This document shows, in pieces, positions 18,055 to 27,072 of a stretch of DNA of 64,000 nucleotides. The translations under genes and the position numbers were made by a program. Source of the DNA: Lysinibacillus odysseyi (GTDB lineage Bacteria > Bacillota > Bacilli > Bacillales_A > Planococcaceae); NCBI GenBank assembly GCA_014595895.1, contig JABUKB010000003.1:124001-188000 (forward strand), written 5' to 3'. The stretch's first letter is position 1. The number at the start of each line of letters is the position of its first letter. The notes beneath the pieces are model-generated. The model did not search any database, was not told the origin of the DNA, and worked only from the letters and a program-made list of their open reading frames with translations.

Positions 18055-19018
18055 TAGCTTCCGTACTAGTTTTACCTTGTTTATAAACAACATCGCCTGC
18101 TAATGCATAAAGTAGTAACGTTGATGCAAAGTGTGCTGACAGCTGCGTTGGGTCCTGCTGAGGATACACCTCTACAAAATCCATACCAACTACACCTAAT
18201 TTAGTCAGTTCATATACTAAAGTTAACAGTTCATAAGAAGTTAAACCATTTCCATCAACAGGTCCGCCTGGATTGAAAGCACAGTCTAGTACATCACTAC
18301 AAATACTTACATATACGCAGTCCACATCTTGAGATGCTTGTTTATAAATATCCGCTGCAAGTTGGCGAATATTTTTGTGCTCACGAATATCATTAACAGT
18401 AATTGTTACTGCACCAGCTTCACGTGCATATTTTCCGCTTTCTGGCCAGTTACGTGGTCCATGAATACCTGTATGGATAATGCTTTCGTTACGTACATTT
18501 TCCTCTTCATATAAACGAGCAAATGGACTGCATCTTGCATATTCATCACCTTTATGAGAAGGCATATTATCGTAGTGTGTATCTAAGTGAACAATCCCCA
18601 CTTTTTTACCCTTTTGCGCTAATGCACGCACGATTGGATATGTCACACCATGGTCGCCGCCCAGCCCGATAATAAACTTCCCTGAATCCCATAAATCAGA
18701 GGCAAAGTTTGTAATACGGTTCATTGTTTCGTCTACATCTGCAGGCACGATATCAATATCTCCTACATCGCCAAGACGTACATGTTCAAATACATCGATA
18801 TGATCTAATTCAGGTAAATAGCCAGAATAACGTGCTGAGCATAAACGCATAACTTTAGGACCTAACTCACAACCTGTGTAATCGCCCCAAGTAACGGCAC
18901 CTTCCCATGGAATACCATAGATAATTGCATCCACCTCAGAATAGTCCTTTGTTTTTGATAAATTTTTTGCACCTAGCATACATGGTGTGTTTCCGTAAAT
19001 ATTCGTCATAGTCATCAT
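18032..19018 (-). CDS. ureohydrolase (agmatinase/arginase family) with an altered metal site
   Basis: A 328-residue ureohydrolase-fold protein, a family that hydrolyses guanidino compounds to urea. GLGGDHG and HLDTHYD supply the usual first metal ligands. The later motif, normally S-x-D-x-D-x-x-D-P, reads SICSDVLDCAFNPGGP: the first bridging Asp is Cys and the Pro is Cys. The substrate could be agmatine, guanidinobutyrate, guanidine or something else. AAGGAG precedes three closely spaced ATGs, so the true start is 19018, 19015 or 19009. First gene of a run with glutaminase and a YheO-type regulator. Confidence 0.78.
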   Translation of the reverse strand: MMTMTNIYGNTPCMLGAKNLSKTKDYSEVDAIIYGIPWEGAVTWGDYTGCELGPKVMRLCSARYSGYLPELDHIDVFEHVRLGDVGDIDIVPADVDETMNRITNFASDLWDSGKFIIGLGGDHGVTYPIVRALAQKGKKVGIVHLDTHYDNMPSHKGDEYARCSPFARLYEEENVRNESIIHTGIHGPRNWPESGKYAREAGAVTITVNDIREHKNIRQLAADIYKQASQDVDCVYVSICSDVLDCAFNPGGPVDGNGLTSYELLTLVYELTKLGVVGMDFVEVYPQQDPTQLSAHFASTLLLYALAGDVVYKQGKTSTEANEATTIV

Positions 19019-19410
19019 TCTCCTTTTAATTAAAATAAAATATAAATCTTTTTTTAAAAATTCTTTAAAAAGAAATCGCTTACTTTTTAAAATAAATAAA
19101 ATATTCTCGAATATTTATAAATATTTTAAAATGCAATACTCTGTATTGTCAAACTATTTATTTATACCACTATGAGAAAAATTTACCAATTTATATCAAG
19201 TCGGCTTGTTTTCTAATTTTTAAACCCCTATCAACCCTTATGATTTCTAGTAAAATCATCATAGTCTCTTCAGCACATTACCTATGTAAAATCTATAAAA
19301 AAATGAAAAGGGCGCTCAAAAAGCTTTCACTTTTGAACACCCGTGTTCTGTATATACCTATTTTAATTTTTTCTACTATACAATAATGCTCCAAATTGCT
19401 GTGCACTTTA
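19019..19410. other. AT-rich intergenic region, no gene seen
   Basis: Upstream region of the ureohydrolase operon (right to left) and the terminator of the LysR gene. No riboswitch-like conserved core was recognised. Confidence 0.55.
19310..19342 (-). terminator. terminator of the LysR gene
   Basis: GGGCGCTCAAAA pairs imperfectly with TTTTGAACACCC about 70 bases past the LysR stop; an A-rich run on its left gives a U tract on the minus strand. Confidence 0.55.
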
Positions 19411-20277
19411 TTAACAGAGCTCCTTGCAGGCTTCTATAAACTTTTTTGCACTGGAAGACAGTTGTCCTTCCCTATTATAGGCAATGCCTACTGAGCGTAA
19501 GTAAGGGGTTGTAAAATGTTTTTTTACTAAAGTTTTAGGACTAAACTGTAACAATGTCTCGGGCAAAACGGATATCCCTAGATTTGCATTTACCATAGAC
19601 AATATTACTTGGTCTACTGCAATTTCATAGGCAATGACTGGTCGAATATCATTTTGAAAAAGCAATTGGTTAACATCTCTATCGATATTTCGCTTTGGCA
19701 TAATCCAGCGCTCGTCTTTCAGCTGTTGGATATCTAATTGCGCTTGCTTTGCTAATGGATGCATCTCTGACATGATGCAAACAAGCGCATCCTGAAATAA
19801 AGGGATACATGCAAATTTCTTTGGCACAGGATTCACTAAAAAGCCCAAGTCAATAACCCCTGTTTGCAACCATTCTTCAATTTGATCGTAATCTCCATCG
19901 ATTAAACGGATATGCAAATTTGGATGATATTCTTCAAAATAAGCAAGTACTTTCGGTATTAAAGTCAAAGATACACTAGGTATGACACCGATATGTAACG
20001 TACCTGATACTAAATTTTTCAATTTCGCAATCTCATTTTCTAGCTGTTCCTGTTGCTGCAAGATTGTATGAATATACTCAAAAAGGATTTCGCCTTCACT
20101 TGTCAGCTTGATATTATTGCGATGGCGATGAATAAGCGTTATATCAAATTCCTTTTCTAGGTTATTAATGGCATGGCTGATTGTCGACTGAGTTAGATTC
20201 AACTTCATACCTGTTTCTGAAAAACTACCTGTCTCAATTAATGTTTTTAATGCTATGTATTGCGAAAATGTCGCCAT
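19411..20277 (-). CDS. LysR-family transcriptional regulator
   Basis: A 288-residue LysR-type regulator. Residues 1-60 form the winged helix-turn-helix (SFSETGMKLNLTQSTISHAI), and residues about 85-280 the effector-binding domain (SGTLHIGVIPSVSLTLIPKV). The start at 20277 (MATFSQYIAL) has AAAGGAGA upstream. It is divergent from the thiazoline-carboxylate operon and most likely activates it in response to a pathway compound, the usual arrangement for this family. Confidence 0.9.
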   Translation of the reverse strand: MATFSQYIALKTLIETGSFSETGMKLNLTQSTISHAINNLEKEFDITLIHRHRNNIKLTSEGEILFEYIHTILQQQEQLENEIAKLKNLVSGTLHIGVIPSVSLTLIPKVLAYFEEYHPNLHIRLIDGDYDQIEEWLQTGVIDLGFLVNPVPKKFACIPLFQDALVCIMSEMHPLAKQAQLDIQQLKDERWIMPKRNIDRDVNQLLFQNDIRPVIAYEIAVDQVILSMVNANLGISVLPETLLQFSPKTLVKKHFTTPYLRSVGIAYNREGQLSSSAKKFIEACKELC

Positions 20278-20329
20278 AGGTTCTCCTTTAATATGAATTT
20301 TATTAATACTCAAGTGTCTGAATATTCAT

Positions 20330-20359
20330 TTGATTTATTTAAATTTTACCTACTATAAT
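20330..20359 (+). promoter_or_regulatory. promoter of the thiazoline-carboxylate operon
   Basis: TTGATT (20330-20335), 18-base spacer and TATAAT (20354-20359), 41 bases before the first start codon, in the divergent LysR intergenic region. Confidence 0.6.
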
Positions 20360-20399
20360 GAAACACAGCAAGTGATTTTCCAATGAAAGGGGAGTCAAT

Positions 20400-21098
20400 A
20401 TGACACAGGAAAAATTGCTAATGAAGGCATTATCAATGGATATTATTACTGCCAAGATGTTTACAGAATTAGATACATCGATTACAAAGGCATTTGGAAA
20501 ACATGGACAAGAGCTTATTTTTAAAGGGCTGGAGGCTTATGGTTTAAAGGATGCGGAGATGTTGGCAAAAAAGGCAACAGCTGAAGGTGAAAATCATACA
20601 TTTTATAATTATTTACCGTTTGAAATTGAGGGGTCACTTCAGTACGCAGAACTCACACCTTTCGCACGCTTCTCTAAAATGTTTGCTTTTATCGCAAAAG
20701 AAGTTGTCGATGTGTATGGGGAAAAAGGACAACTTGCTGTAAAGGAAGCTGTTCGAATTTATGGCGAAAAACGCGGCAATGGTATTGCGCAACGTGCTCG
20801 TGCGAATGGTTTGCCAAATTCAGTCGAAAATTATTTAAACAATTATGATATGGGGCGCAGTGACTTATTTAAAATCGATACAATATATAAAGAAAATGCG
20901 ATTGAGCAGACTTTCACGCATTGTCCTCTTGGTCAACAGTGGGCAGATGACAACATGCATGAATACGGCATTCTGTACTGCCAAGCTATCGATCCTGCAG
21001 TAGCATATGGCTATAATAATAATTTCGAAGTGATCCATGATGAATATGTTTTAAAAGAAGGGCAATGTCACTTCATTTTTCACATGGAGGATAAATAA
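20400..21098 (+). CDS. L-2-amino-thiazoline-4-carboxylate hydrolase family protein
   Basis: A 232-residue protein of the ATC-hydrolase family, whose founding member opens the ring of L-2-aminothiazoline-4-carboxylate to give N-carbamoyl-L-cysteine. Marks seen are YGEKRGNGIAQRARANGLP in the middle and the C-terminal cysteine/tyrosine block HCPLGQQW, YGILYCQAIDPAVAYGYN and GQCHFIF. No signal peptide, so cytoplasmic. ATG with AAAGGGGAG. It sits two bases before a gene for an N-carbamoyl amino-acid hydrolase, exactly the next enzyme in the known Pseudomonas pathway. That context raises confidence in the substrate beyond the family match alone. Confidence 0.78.
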   Translation: MTQEKLLMKALSMDIITAKMFTELDTSITKAFGKHGQELIFKGLEAYGLKDAEMLAKKATAEGENHTFYNYLPFEIEGSLQYAELTPFARFSKMFAFIAKEVVDVYGEKGQLAVKEAVRIYGEKRGNGIAQRARANGLPNSVENYLNNYDMGRSDLFKIDTIYKENAIEQTFTHCPLGQQWADDNMHEYGILYCQAIDPAVAYGYNNNFEVIHDEYVLKEGQCHFIFHMEDK

Positions 21099-21100
21099 CC

Positions 21101-22315
21101 ATGATTCAAATTGAACGTGTTTCAAAGAGACTAAACGAGGTAAATCGCATAGGATTTGATGCAGAAACAGGTGGTCTTAACCGCTTCTCCTTTACAAAAG
21201 AAGAGCAGCAAGCAATTGATCTCGTTACACAATATATGCAACAAGCGGGTATGTCGGTTTCTATCGATGCGATTGGTAATGTTATCGGGCAAATGGGGCA
21301 AGGTGAGGAAACAATTATGTTAGGCTCCCATATCGATACAGTGCCAGATGGCGGACGCTTTGATGGTCTTCTAGGGGTGATTAGTGCCATTGAAGTCGCA
21401 CAAAGCCTTTCAGAAAATCAGGTTGCATTTAACAAAGTATTAAAAGTAGTAGCTTTTAAGGATGAGGAAGGCACTCGTTTTGGCTTTGGTTTAATCGGTA
21501 GCAAGGCGATGGCAGGGTTATTAACTGAAGAACATTTGCAAATGACCGATGCCGATGGTGTTTCTATAGCAGAAGCGATGCAATCCTTTGATTTGTCTCC
21601 TGCTCGCATTAAGGAAGCAGAGATCCAACCAATAGCAGCTTATTTAGAATTGCATATTGAACAAGGAAAAGTCCTTGAAAGTGCAGGATTGCCAGTTGGT
21701 ATTGTGACAGGGATTGCAGGGCCTCTTTGGCTTGAGTTAACAATTGAGGGCTTACGTGAGCACGCCGGTGCAACACCGATGGACATGCGCCAAGACGCTT
21801 TAACAGGGGCAAGTGAAATCATTGTAGAAATTGAAAAAATGATGCAGCAGCATATGCCTGCGGTGGCTACTGTAGGAAAGCTACATGTGGAGCCAAATGG
21901 GGTAAATGTAATTCCAGGTAAAGTTGTTTTTACAATTGATTTACGTGATATTGATGAGCAACTTATCGCTAAATATGAACAGAACATTTTGCAAATGGCG
22001 CAAACTATAGCAGACCGTCGCCAATTAAAGCTAACATACCGAGAATTGCAAAGAGTTAAGCCGGCTCAAGCAGACCCAGCTATTCAGCAATGCTTAGCTG
22101 CACAAATTGAAAAACGCGACATGCCTGCTCATTATTTAGTAAGCGGTGCAGGACATGATGCCATGTTTTTAGCTCAAAAAGCACCGATGGGCATGCTATT
22201 TGTCCGCTCGAAAGACGGAATTAGCCACAATCCTTTGGAGTACACAAGCTTAGAAGATATAGAAATAGCTACACATATTTTATATGACACTACTGTTGCA
22301 TTATTAACAAAATAG
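21101..22315 (+). CDS. N-carbamoyl-L-amino-acid (probably N-carbamoyl-L-cysteine) amidohydrolase
   Basis: A 404-residue M20-family Zn-dependent hydrolase of the N-carbamoyl-amino-acid/allantoate amidohydrolase group. Metal-binding motifs are GSHIDTVPDGG, DEEGTRFG, LHIEQG and, near the C-terminus, GAGHDAMFLA. The central dimerisation domain is present (LREHAGATPMDMRQDAL). In this operon the likely reaction is N-carbamoyl-L-cysteine to L-cysteine, carbon dioxide and ammonia; ureidopropionate or allantoate are alternatives for the family. The start is two bases after the upstream stop, so translation is coupled. Confidence 0.85.
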   Translation: MIQIERVSKRLNEVNRIGFDAETGGLNRFSFTKEEQQAIDLVTQYMQQAGMSVSIDAIGNVIGQMGQGEETIMLGSHIDTVPDGGRFDGLLGVISAIEVAQSLSENQVAFNKVLKVVAFKDEEGTRFGFGLIGSKAMAGLLTEEHLQMTDADGVSIAEAMQSFDLSPARIKEAEIQPIAAYLELHIEQGKVLESAGLPVGIVTGIAGPLWLELTIEGLREHAGATPMDMRQDALTGASEIIVEIEKMMQQHMPAVATVGKLHVEPNGVNVIPGKVVFTIDLRDIDEQLIAKYEQNILQMAQTIADRRQLKLTYRELQRVKPAQADPAIQQCLAAQIEKRDMPAHYLVSGAGHDAMFLAQKAPMGMLFVRSKDGISHNPLEYTSLEDIEIATHILYDTTVALLTK

Positions 22316-22334
22316 TATATAAGAAGGTGAACGA

Positions 22335-23534
22335 ATGTCCGGATTTGATATTGTATATGAAAGACGTCAATCAAATTCTGTTAAGTGGGATACTTTGCAG
22401 GATGTGTACAATGTGAACGATACTTCAGATTTATTAGCCATGTGGATTGCAGATATGGATTTTCCGCCACCTCCAGCTGTGATGGAAGCTTTAACGAGAC
22501 GGATGCAACACCCGATTTTTGGCTATTCTACTATACCAAATACGCTAAAATCCGCAGTCGTTCAATGGTATGAACGTCGCCATCACTGGCAAATTGATCA
22601 AGATACAATACTTTTTAGACAAAGTGTCATATCTGCGATTGCCGATGTGGTAGCAACAATGACTGCTAAAGGAGACTGTGTGGCTATCTCAACGCCCGTT
22701 TACCCTCCTTTCTTTCAAATTCCGCATAATCTTGAGCGGGCGTTGATTAGGTGCCCATTAGTTGAAAGAAATGGTCATTATATAATGGATTTTGACGCAC
22801 TAAGACTAGCTTTTGATAAAGCCAAACTTTTTATCCTATGCAATCCACATAATCCAGCAGGCATTGTATGGAATAGACAAGATTTAGAACGGTTAGTTGA
22901 ACTTGCGATTGAATTTAACGTCACAATTCTCTCTGATGAAATCCATGCCGATATTTTATTAGACGGTGAAAGCTATACGCCTTTATTAACAGTAGCACGT
23001 GCAGATGAAGCGAATATTATCGCTTGCATCTCCCCTACTAAAACATTTAATATCGCGGGAATCCAAGCTTCGATGATGGTTGTTCCAAACAAAGCTACAT
23101 TTAACCAATTAAAATCTTATGGATTCGCACACGGTCAAGTAGAATATAATACATTTGCTATTGCGGCTGTGGAAGCTGCCTATTCATCTGGCGAGCAATG
23201 GCTCGATGAATTTTTAAGCTATATTTCTAAAAATGCAGATTACGTAATTGCACAATTAACAAAAATACCTGGTATCCAGATTCAAAAGCCACAAGCTACC
23301 TACCTTTTATGGATTGACTATCGTCAGACAGGATTATGTGAGGAAGAAATCATGCAGCAATTACTTGATCACAACCTTGCACTTGATCCGGGCACTAAGT
23401 ATGGGGAGCATGGCAATGGATTTTTACGAATGAATATTGCTACACCATTCTCTATAGTGAAGGAAGCTGTAAGTCGCTTTGAACAAGCAATGAACCAAAC
23501 AATCGAGCCTCTTACATCACCAAGCAATATGTGA
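22335..23534 (+). CDS. MalY/PatB-type PLP-dependent C-S beta-lyase
   Basis: A 399-residue fold-type I PLP enzyme of the MalY/PatB branch. MWIADMDFPPPPAV at the N-terminus is diagnostic; SPTKTFNIAGIQ holds the PLP lysine, and CNPHNPAGIVW and LSDEIHADI are the cofactor-binding blocks. PatB-type enzymes cleave cystathionine or cysteine to pyruvate, ammonia and a thiol or sulfide. Placed last in the thiazoline-carboxylate operon, it would dispose of or exploit the cysteine produced. RBS AAGAAGGTG; 19 bases after the previous gene. Confidence 0.88.
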   Translation: MSGFDIVYERRQSNSVKWDTLQDVYNVNDTSDLLAMWIADMDFPPPPAVMEALTRRMQHPIFGYSTIPNTLKSAVVQWYERRHHWQIDQDTILFRQSVISAIADVVATMTAKGDCVAISTPVYPPFFQIPHNLERALIRCPLVERNGHYIMDFDALRLAFDKAKLFILCNPHNPAGIVWNRQDLERLVELAIEFNVTILSDEIHADILLDGESYTPLLTVARADEANIIACISPTKTFNIAGIQASMMVVPNKATFNQLKSYGFAHGQVEYNTFAIAAVEAAYSSGEQWLDEFLSYISKNADYVIAQLTKIPGIQIQKPQATYLLWIDYRQTGLCEEEIMQQLLDHNLALDPGTKYGEHGNGFLRMNIATPFSIVKEAVSRFEQAMNQTIEPLTSPSNM

Positions 23535-23664
23535 GATGAAGCTTTTATTGCATCAATATTTCCCACTTAATATTCAGGTGATAGATGAGGAAAAAGGAAA
23601 TATTCTGCTCTATATAGTGTTTTAATTTGAAACATTCGCTAGCCGCTTTTGGCGAAAACAAATA

Positions 23665-23699
23665 CAAGTGGAGGAAAAAGAGCTGTTTTCCTCCACTTG
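23665..23699. terminator. bidirectional terminator
   Basis: CAAGTGGAGGAAAA pairs perfectly with TTTTCCTCCACTTG between two convergent genes. Confidence 0.8.
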
Positions 23700-23781
23700 C
23701 TTTATTTATGGACTTATTAGTCAGTTATTATCAATTAAAAAATAACAATCCATAAATTCTTAATTTAGCAGCGAAATATGA

Positions 23782-25398
23782 TTATTGCACATCAATTCGA
23801 TCTAATGCAGGTGCTTGAATTGGTTCCTTGAAACTTTTAATATATGCAACCATCGCTTCATAATCAACTGGACCATTCACTAGGTTCTTGCCTTCTTTAA
23901 AGACAGTGAAACCGTCTCCGCCCGTTGCTAAGTAATTGTTTGCTGTCACTGTATAGATTTGAGCAGGATCTAACGAATTCCCTTCAGCATCGGTGATTTC
24001 TACAATTCGCTCACCAATCGGGGCGTTCTGATTCCATGTATATTGCAGACCGGATATTTGCAGCATACGAGGATAGCTTCCATTCCATTGCTGTTCCAAG
24101 ATTTCCTTAATTTGCTCCCCTGTCAGTTCCATCGAAACCAGACTATTCCCAAATGGTGATGTAGTGTATACTTCTCCCCATGTTAGATCACCTGCATCGA
24201 TGTCAGCACGTATTCCACCTGGATTCATAAAAGCAAAATCCGTACCCATTGCTGCACGGTGAGCGTCAGCCGTTAAACTGCCAAGCGTAGATTCACCGCT
24301 ATTGTCCTGTTTTCTTGTTAATGGTTCGGTTACTTGTCCAAGGACTTCATTCACTAAAGGAGCTACCGTTTCCTTATAGGCATCTACCATTTCTTTTATT
24401 TCTGCATCAGGTTGGATCCCTTCATGATAGGTAGTCACAATTTCAGCCTCTTTGTGGACAATGTCTTTTGTTTTTGGATCAATCAGCAAATCAACATCAG
24501 AAAAAGCAGTTCCATTTGCGTAAGATTGCACGATTAACTTATTATCTACGACTGTATTGGCAAAACGATGGTTATGAGCTCCATAAATAACGTCTACTTC
24601 ATCGTCTACCTCGTTTGCAAATTCAACCACATCTCCAGATGGATTCGAACCATCCTGATTTGATAAAGCCGAATTATGAGCTAAAACAACAATAGACTGG
24701 ACACCTCGATCTTTTAACTCTGCGGCTGCTTTATTAATCGCTTCCACTTCATCTATAAATTCAAGGCCTTCGACGGCACTAGGTACAACAATATTAGGAG
24801 TTTCCTTGGTTACAACGCCAATAAATCCTATCGGCATACCGTTCACTTTTTCAATGATATATGGAGGGAGAATCGGTTCCCCGGTTTTTTCATCCACCAC
24901 ATTCGCTACCGTGAATGGGAAATTGGCTCCTTCGAAGTTACCCGTAGCCTCGTGATTACCACCATCAATCAAACGCTTCAATTCTTCAATGCCTTCATCA
25001 AATTCATGATTTCCCACGGTCGCTACATCCACACCCAGCTCATTAAATAATTGAATTGTCGGTTCATCCTGCAATAAAGAAGAAGTTGGTGCACTTGCTC
25101 CAATGGCATCGCCAACATGAACCATTAATGTATCGATTTTATTTCTTTTTGCTTCCTCTTCACGTTCTTTTAAATAAGCCGCTAAGTATTCAGCCCCGCC
25201 AACTTTCTTTCCTCCTACATTCCCGTATACATCAAGCTGACCGTGAAAGTCATTCATTCCCAGCAACTGAACTGGAATATACCTTTCTTTGTAATTGGAA
25301 TGCTCAGGAGGAGCAGCTGAAACTGCTGTACCTAAAAGTGAAAAAGACAATAGCAACGATGTAATAACTTTTTTCTTATGTAACATTCTATTCATCAT
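23782..25398 (-). CDS. exported 5'-nucleotidase / 2',3'-cyclic phosphodiesterase family protein
   Basis: A 538-residue secreted metallophosphoesterase of the UshA/YfkN family. A signal peptide spans about residues 1-30 (KKKVITSLLLSFSLLGTAVSA). The metal motifs are GMNDFHGQL, VGNHEFDEG and GAHNHR; the C-terminal 5'-nucleotidase domain has MNPGGIRADID and a substrate-binding YTVTANNYLATGGDGF block. It would dephosphorylate extracellular nucleotides and help salvage. No cell-wall sorting motif was seen at the C-terminus. AAAAAGGAGATG lies before three clustered ATGs, so the start may be slightly downstream. Confidence 0.9.
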   Translation of the reverse strand: MMNRMLHKKKVITSLLLSFSLLGTAVSAAPPEHSNYKERYIPVQLLGMNDFHGQLDVYGNVGGKKVGGAEYLAAYLKEREEEAKRNKIDTLMVHVGDAIGASAPTSSLLQDEPTIQLFNELGVDVATVGNHEFDEGIEELKRLIDGGNHEATGNFEGANFPFTVANVVDEKTGEPILPPYIIEKVNGMPIGFIGVVTKETPNIVVPSAVEGLEFIDEVEAINKAAAELKDRGVQSIVVLAHNSALSNQDGSNPSGDVVEFANEVDDEVDVIYGAHNHRFANTVVDNKLIVQSYANGTAFSDVDLLIDPKTKDIVHKEAEIVTTYHEGIQPDAEIKEMVDAYKETVAPLVNEVLGQVTEPLTRKQDNSGESTLGSLTADAHRAAMGTDFAFMNPGGIRADIDAGDLTWGEVYTTSPFGNSLVSMELTGEQIKEILEQQWNGSYPRMLQISGLQYTWNQNAPIGERIVEITDAEGNSLDPAQIYTVTANNYLATGGDGFTVFKEGKNLVNGPVDYEAMVAYIKSFKEPIQAPALDRIDVQ

Positions 25399-25734
25399 CT
25401 CCTTTTTAGTTATTATTACAACAGTATCTTTTAGATATTAAAATTTCATTATAGCTACATAAACTATTTGTTAAGTTTATGATGTCTTTCTAGCCAGAAG
25501 AGAAATATTCTAATCTATTCATCAAAATAGCATTATTTTTCAAGGGGAAAATATCCAATGAAATAGGGGCTGAAGCTTTATTTTTTATTATTTTCTCGAT
25601 TTTACAATGGACTGTTGTTAAAACCTCATTTACTTACGAGACGGTTCACCGTAGCCACTCCAAATGTGATTTTAGAATATAGAAAATGAATTTGGAGATA
25701 GTAACAGTATACTTTTATTATTTGGAGGATTTAC
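25399..25734. other. divergent intergenic region with att-like copy
   Basis: Divergent upstream regions of the nucleotidase and the FAD oxidoreductase, plus the att-like copy at 25628. No gene was seen. Confidence 0.6.
25628..25653 (+). repeat. att-like repeat copy 5
   Basis: TTACTTACGAGACGGTTCAC then CGTA matches the family core except in the TATGATA part. Flanking AAACCTCATTT and AAATGTGATTTT form an outer stem. It lies between divergent promoters, where a terminator would not be expected. Confidence 0.55.
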
Positions 25735-26961
25735 ATGAATCTACAATCCGGAAAATATTATTGGCCTGCTACTTTTCCCGATGCTCCATCCTACCCGGCA
25801 TTGGAAGAAGATCTATGTTGTGATGTATTGATAATTGGCGGCGGAAGCTCCGGGGCTCAATGTGCATACTATCTTGCCGATACGGATTTAGATGTGATTG
25901 TCATCGAAAAATCAACAATTGGCAGTGGCAGTACAAGTGCGAATACCGCCCTCCTTCAATACTCCGGCGAAAAAATGTTTACAGATTTAATCAATACCTT
26001 TGGAGCAAATTACATAACAAGACATTTGCAATTACTAAAGGAAGCCATTGATGAAATTGAAGCAGCCTCAAAAAATGTCACGTTAGATTGTGAATTCAAC
26101 AGAAGAGATACTTTATATTCCGCCAGCTGTCCAGAAGATGTAGAAAAGCTGAAAAAGGAATATGAATTTTTAAAGGCGCACCATTGTGAACTTACCTTTT
26201 TGAAAAGAGAGGAAATTGAAGCCAAGTATCCTTTTAGCAGAGAGGCAGCGATTTATTCATATAATGATGCAGAAATCAATCCTTTTAGATTTACCCATGC
26301 ACTATTAGATTATGCGGCAGGAAAAGGAATTCGCGTATACGAAAATACAGAAATGAACGGACATCATTACGAAAAAGAACGCGGCAGGATGATTGTCTCT
26401 ACGAAGAATGGCCACTCTATACAAGCACGCTACGTTATTTTTGCAGCAGGATATGAAGGAATGGAAATCAAAAAGGAGAAGAAAGCGTGCTTTGTCAGCA
26501 CATTTACAGTAACAACCAACCCAGTCGAGGATTTATCCTCTTGGTATAACAGGTCGCTCATTTGGGAAACCGCGCGCCCCTATTTATATATGCGGACAAC
26601 GAAAGACAACAGGATTATCATAGGCGGACTTGATGATAATACGAAATATCCCGATGACAGGGACAGTAAGTTGATTCATAAAAAGAAGCAATTGATTCAA
26701 GAACTGAATAACCTATTTCCCGCTATACATGCACAAGCTGAGTTCTACTTGTCTGCCTTTTACGGCGGCACAGTTGATGGCATTCCTATTATCGGTAAAT
26801 ACGAACAATATCCCCAATGCTATTTTCTATTTGCCTTTGGTGATAATGGGACGGTATACAGCCAATTACTGTCGAAAATTATTGTAAAAGAAATTGTGGA
26901 AGGAGATAGTCCAGATTTAGTTCTATACCTACAAGATCGTCCTTCCCTAAACAAGGTTTAA
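25735..26961 (+). CDS. FAD-dependent oxidoreductase (DAO family)
   Basis: A 408-residue flavoprotein. CDVLIIGGGSSGAQCAYYL is the N-terminal dinucleotide-binding motif, STSANTALLQYSGE follows it, and YGGTVDGIPIIGKY near the C-terminus is the usual FAD-binding strand of the D-amino-acid oxidase/glycine oxidase-like group. The substrate is an amine or amino acid by family, not further definable. ATG with TTGGAGGA eight bases upstream. It carries its own terminator at 26967. Confidence 0.85.
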   Translation: MNLQSGKYYWPATFPDAPSYPALEEDLCCDVLIIGGGSSGAQCAYYLADTDLDVIVIEKSTIGSGSTSANTALLQYSGEKMFTDLINTFGANYITRHLQLLKEAIDEIEAASKNVTLDCEFNRRDTLYSASCPEDVEKLKKEYEFLKAHHCELTFLKREEIEAKYPFSREAAIYSYNDAEINPFRFTHALLDYAAGKGIRVYENTEMNGHHYEKERGRMIVSTKNGHSIQARYVIFAAGYEGMEIKKEKKACFVSTFTVTTNPVEDLSSWYNRSLIWETARPYLYMRTTKDNRIIIGGLDDNTKYPDDRDSKLIHKKKQLIQELNNLFPAIHAQAEFYLSAFYGGTVDGIPIIGKYEQYPQCYFLFAFGDNGTVYSQLLSKIIVKEIVEGDSPDLVLYLQDRPSLNKV

Positions 26962-26966
26962 AAAAG

Positions 26967-26988
26967 TGGGGATCGTCTCCCCATTTTT
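26967..26988 (+). terminator. terminator of the FAD oxidoreductase
   Basis: TGGGGA pairs with TCCCCA and is followed by TTTTTCT. Confidence 0.8.
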
Positions 26989-27072
26989 CTCATAAAATTT
27001 ATCTACATAAAAAGACATCTATAGGGAACAGTAATGATGATTACGTACCTTTAATTGAAGGAGATGAATGAG

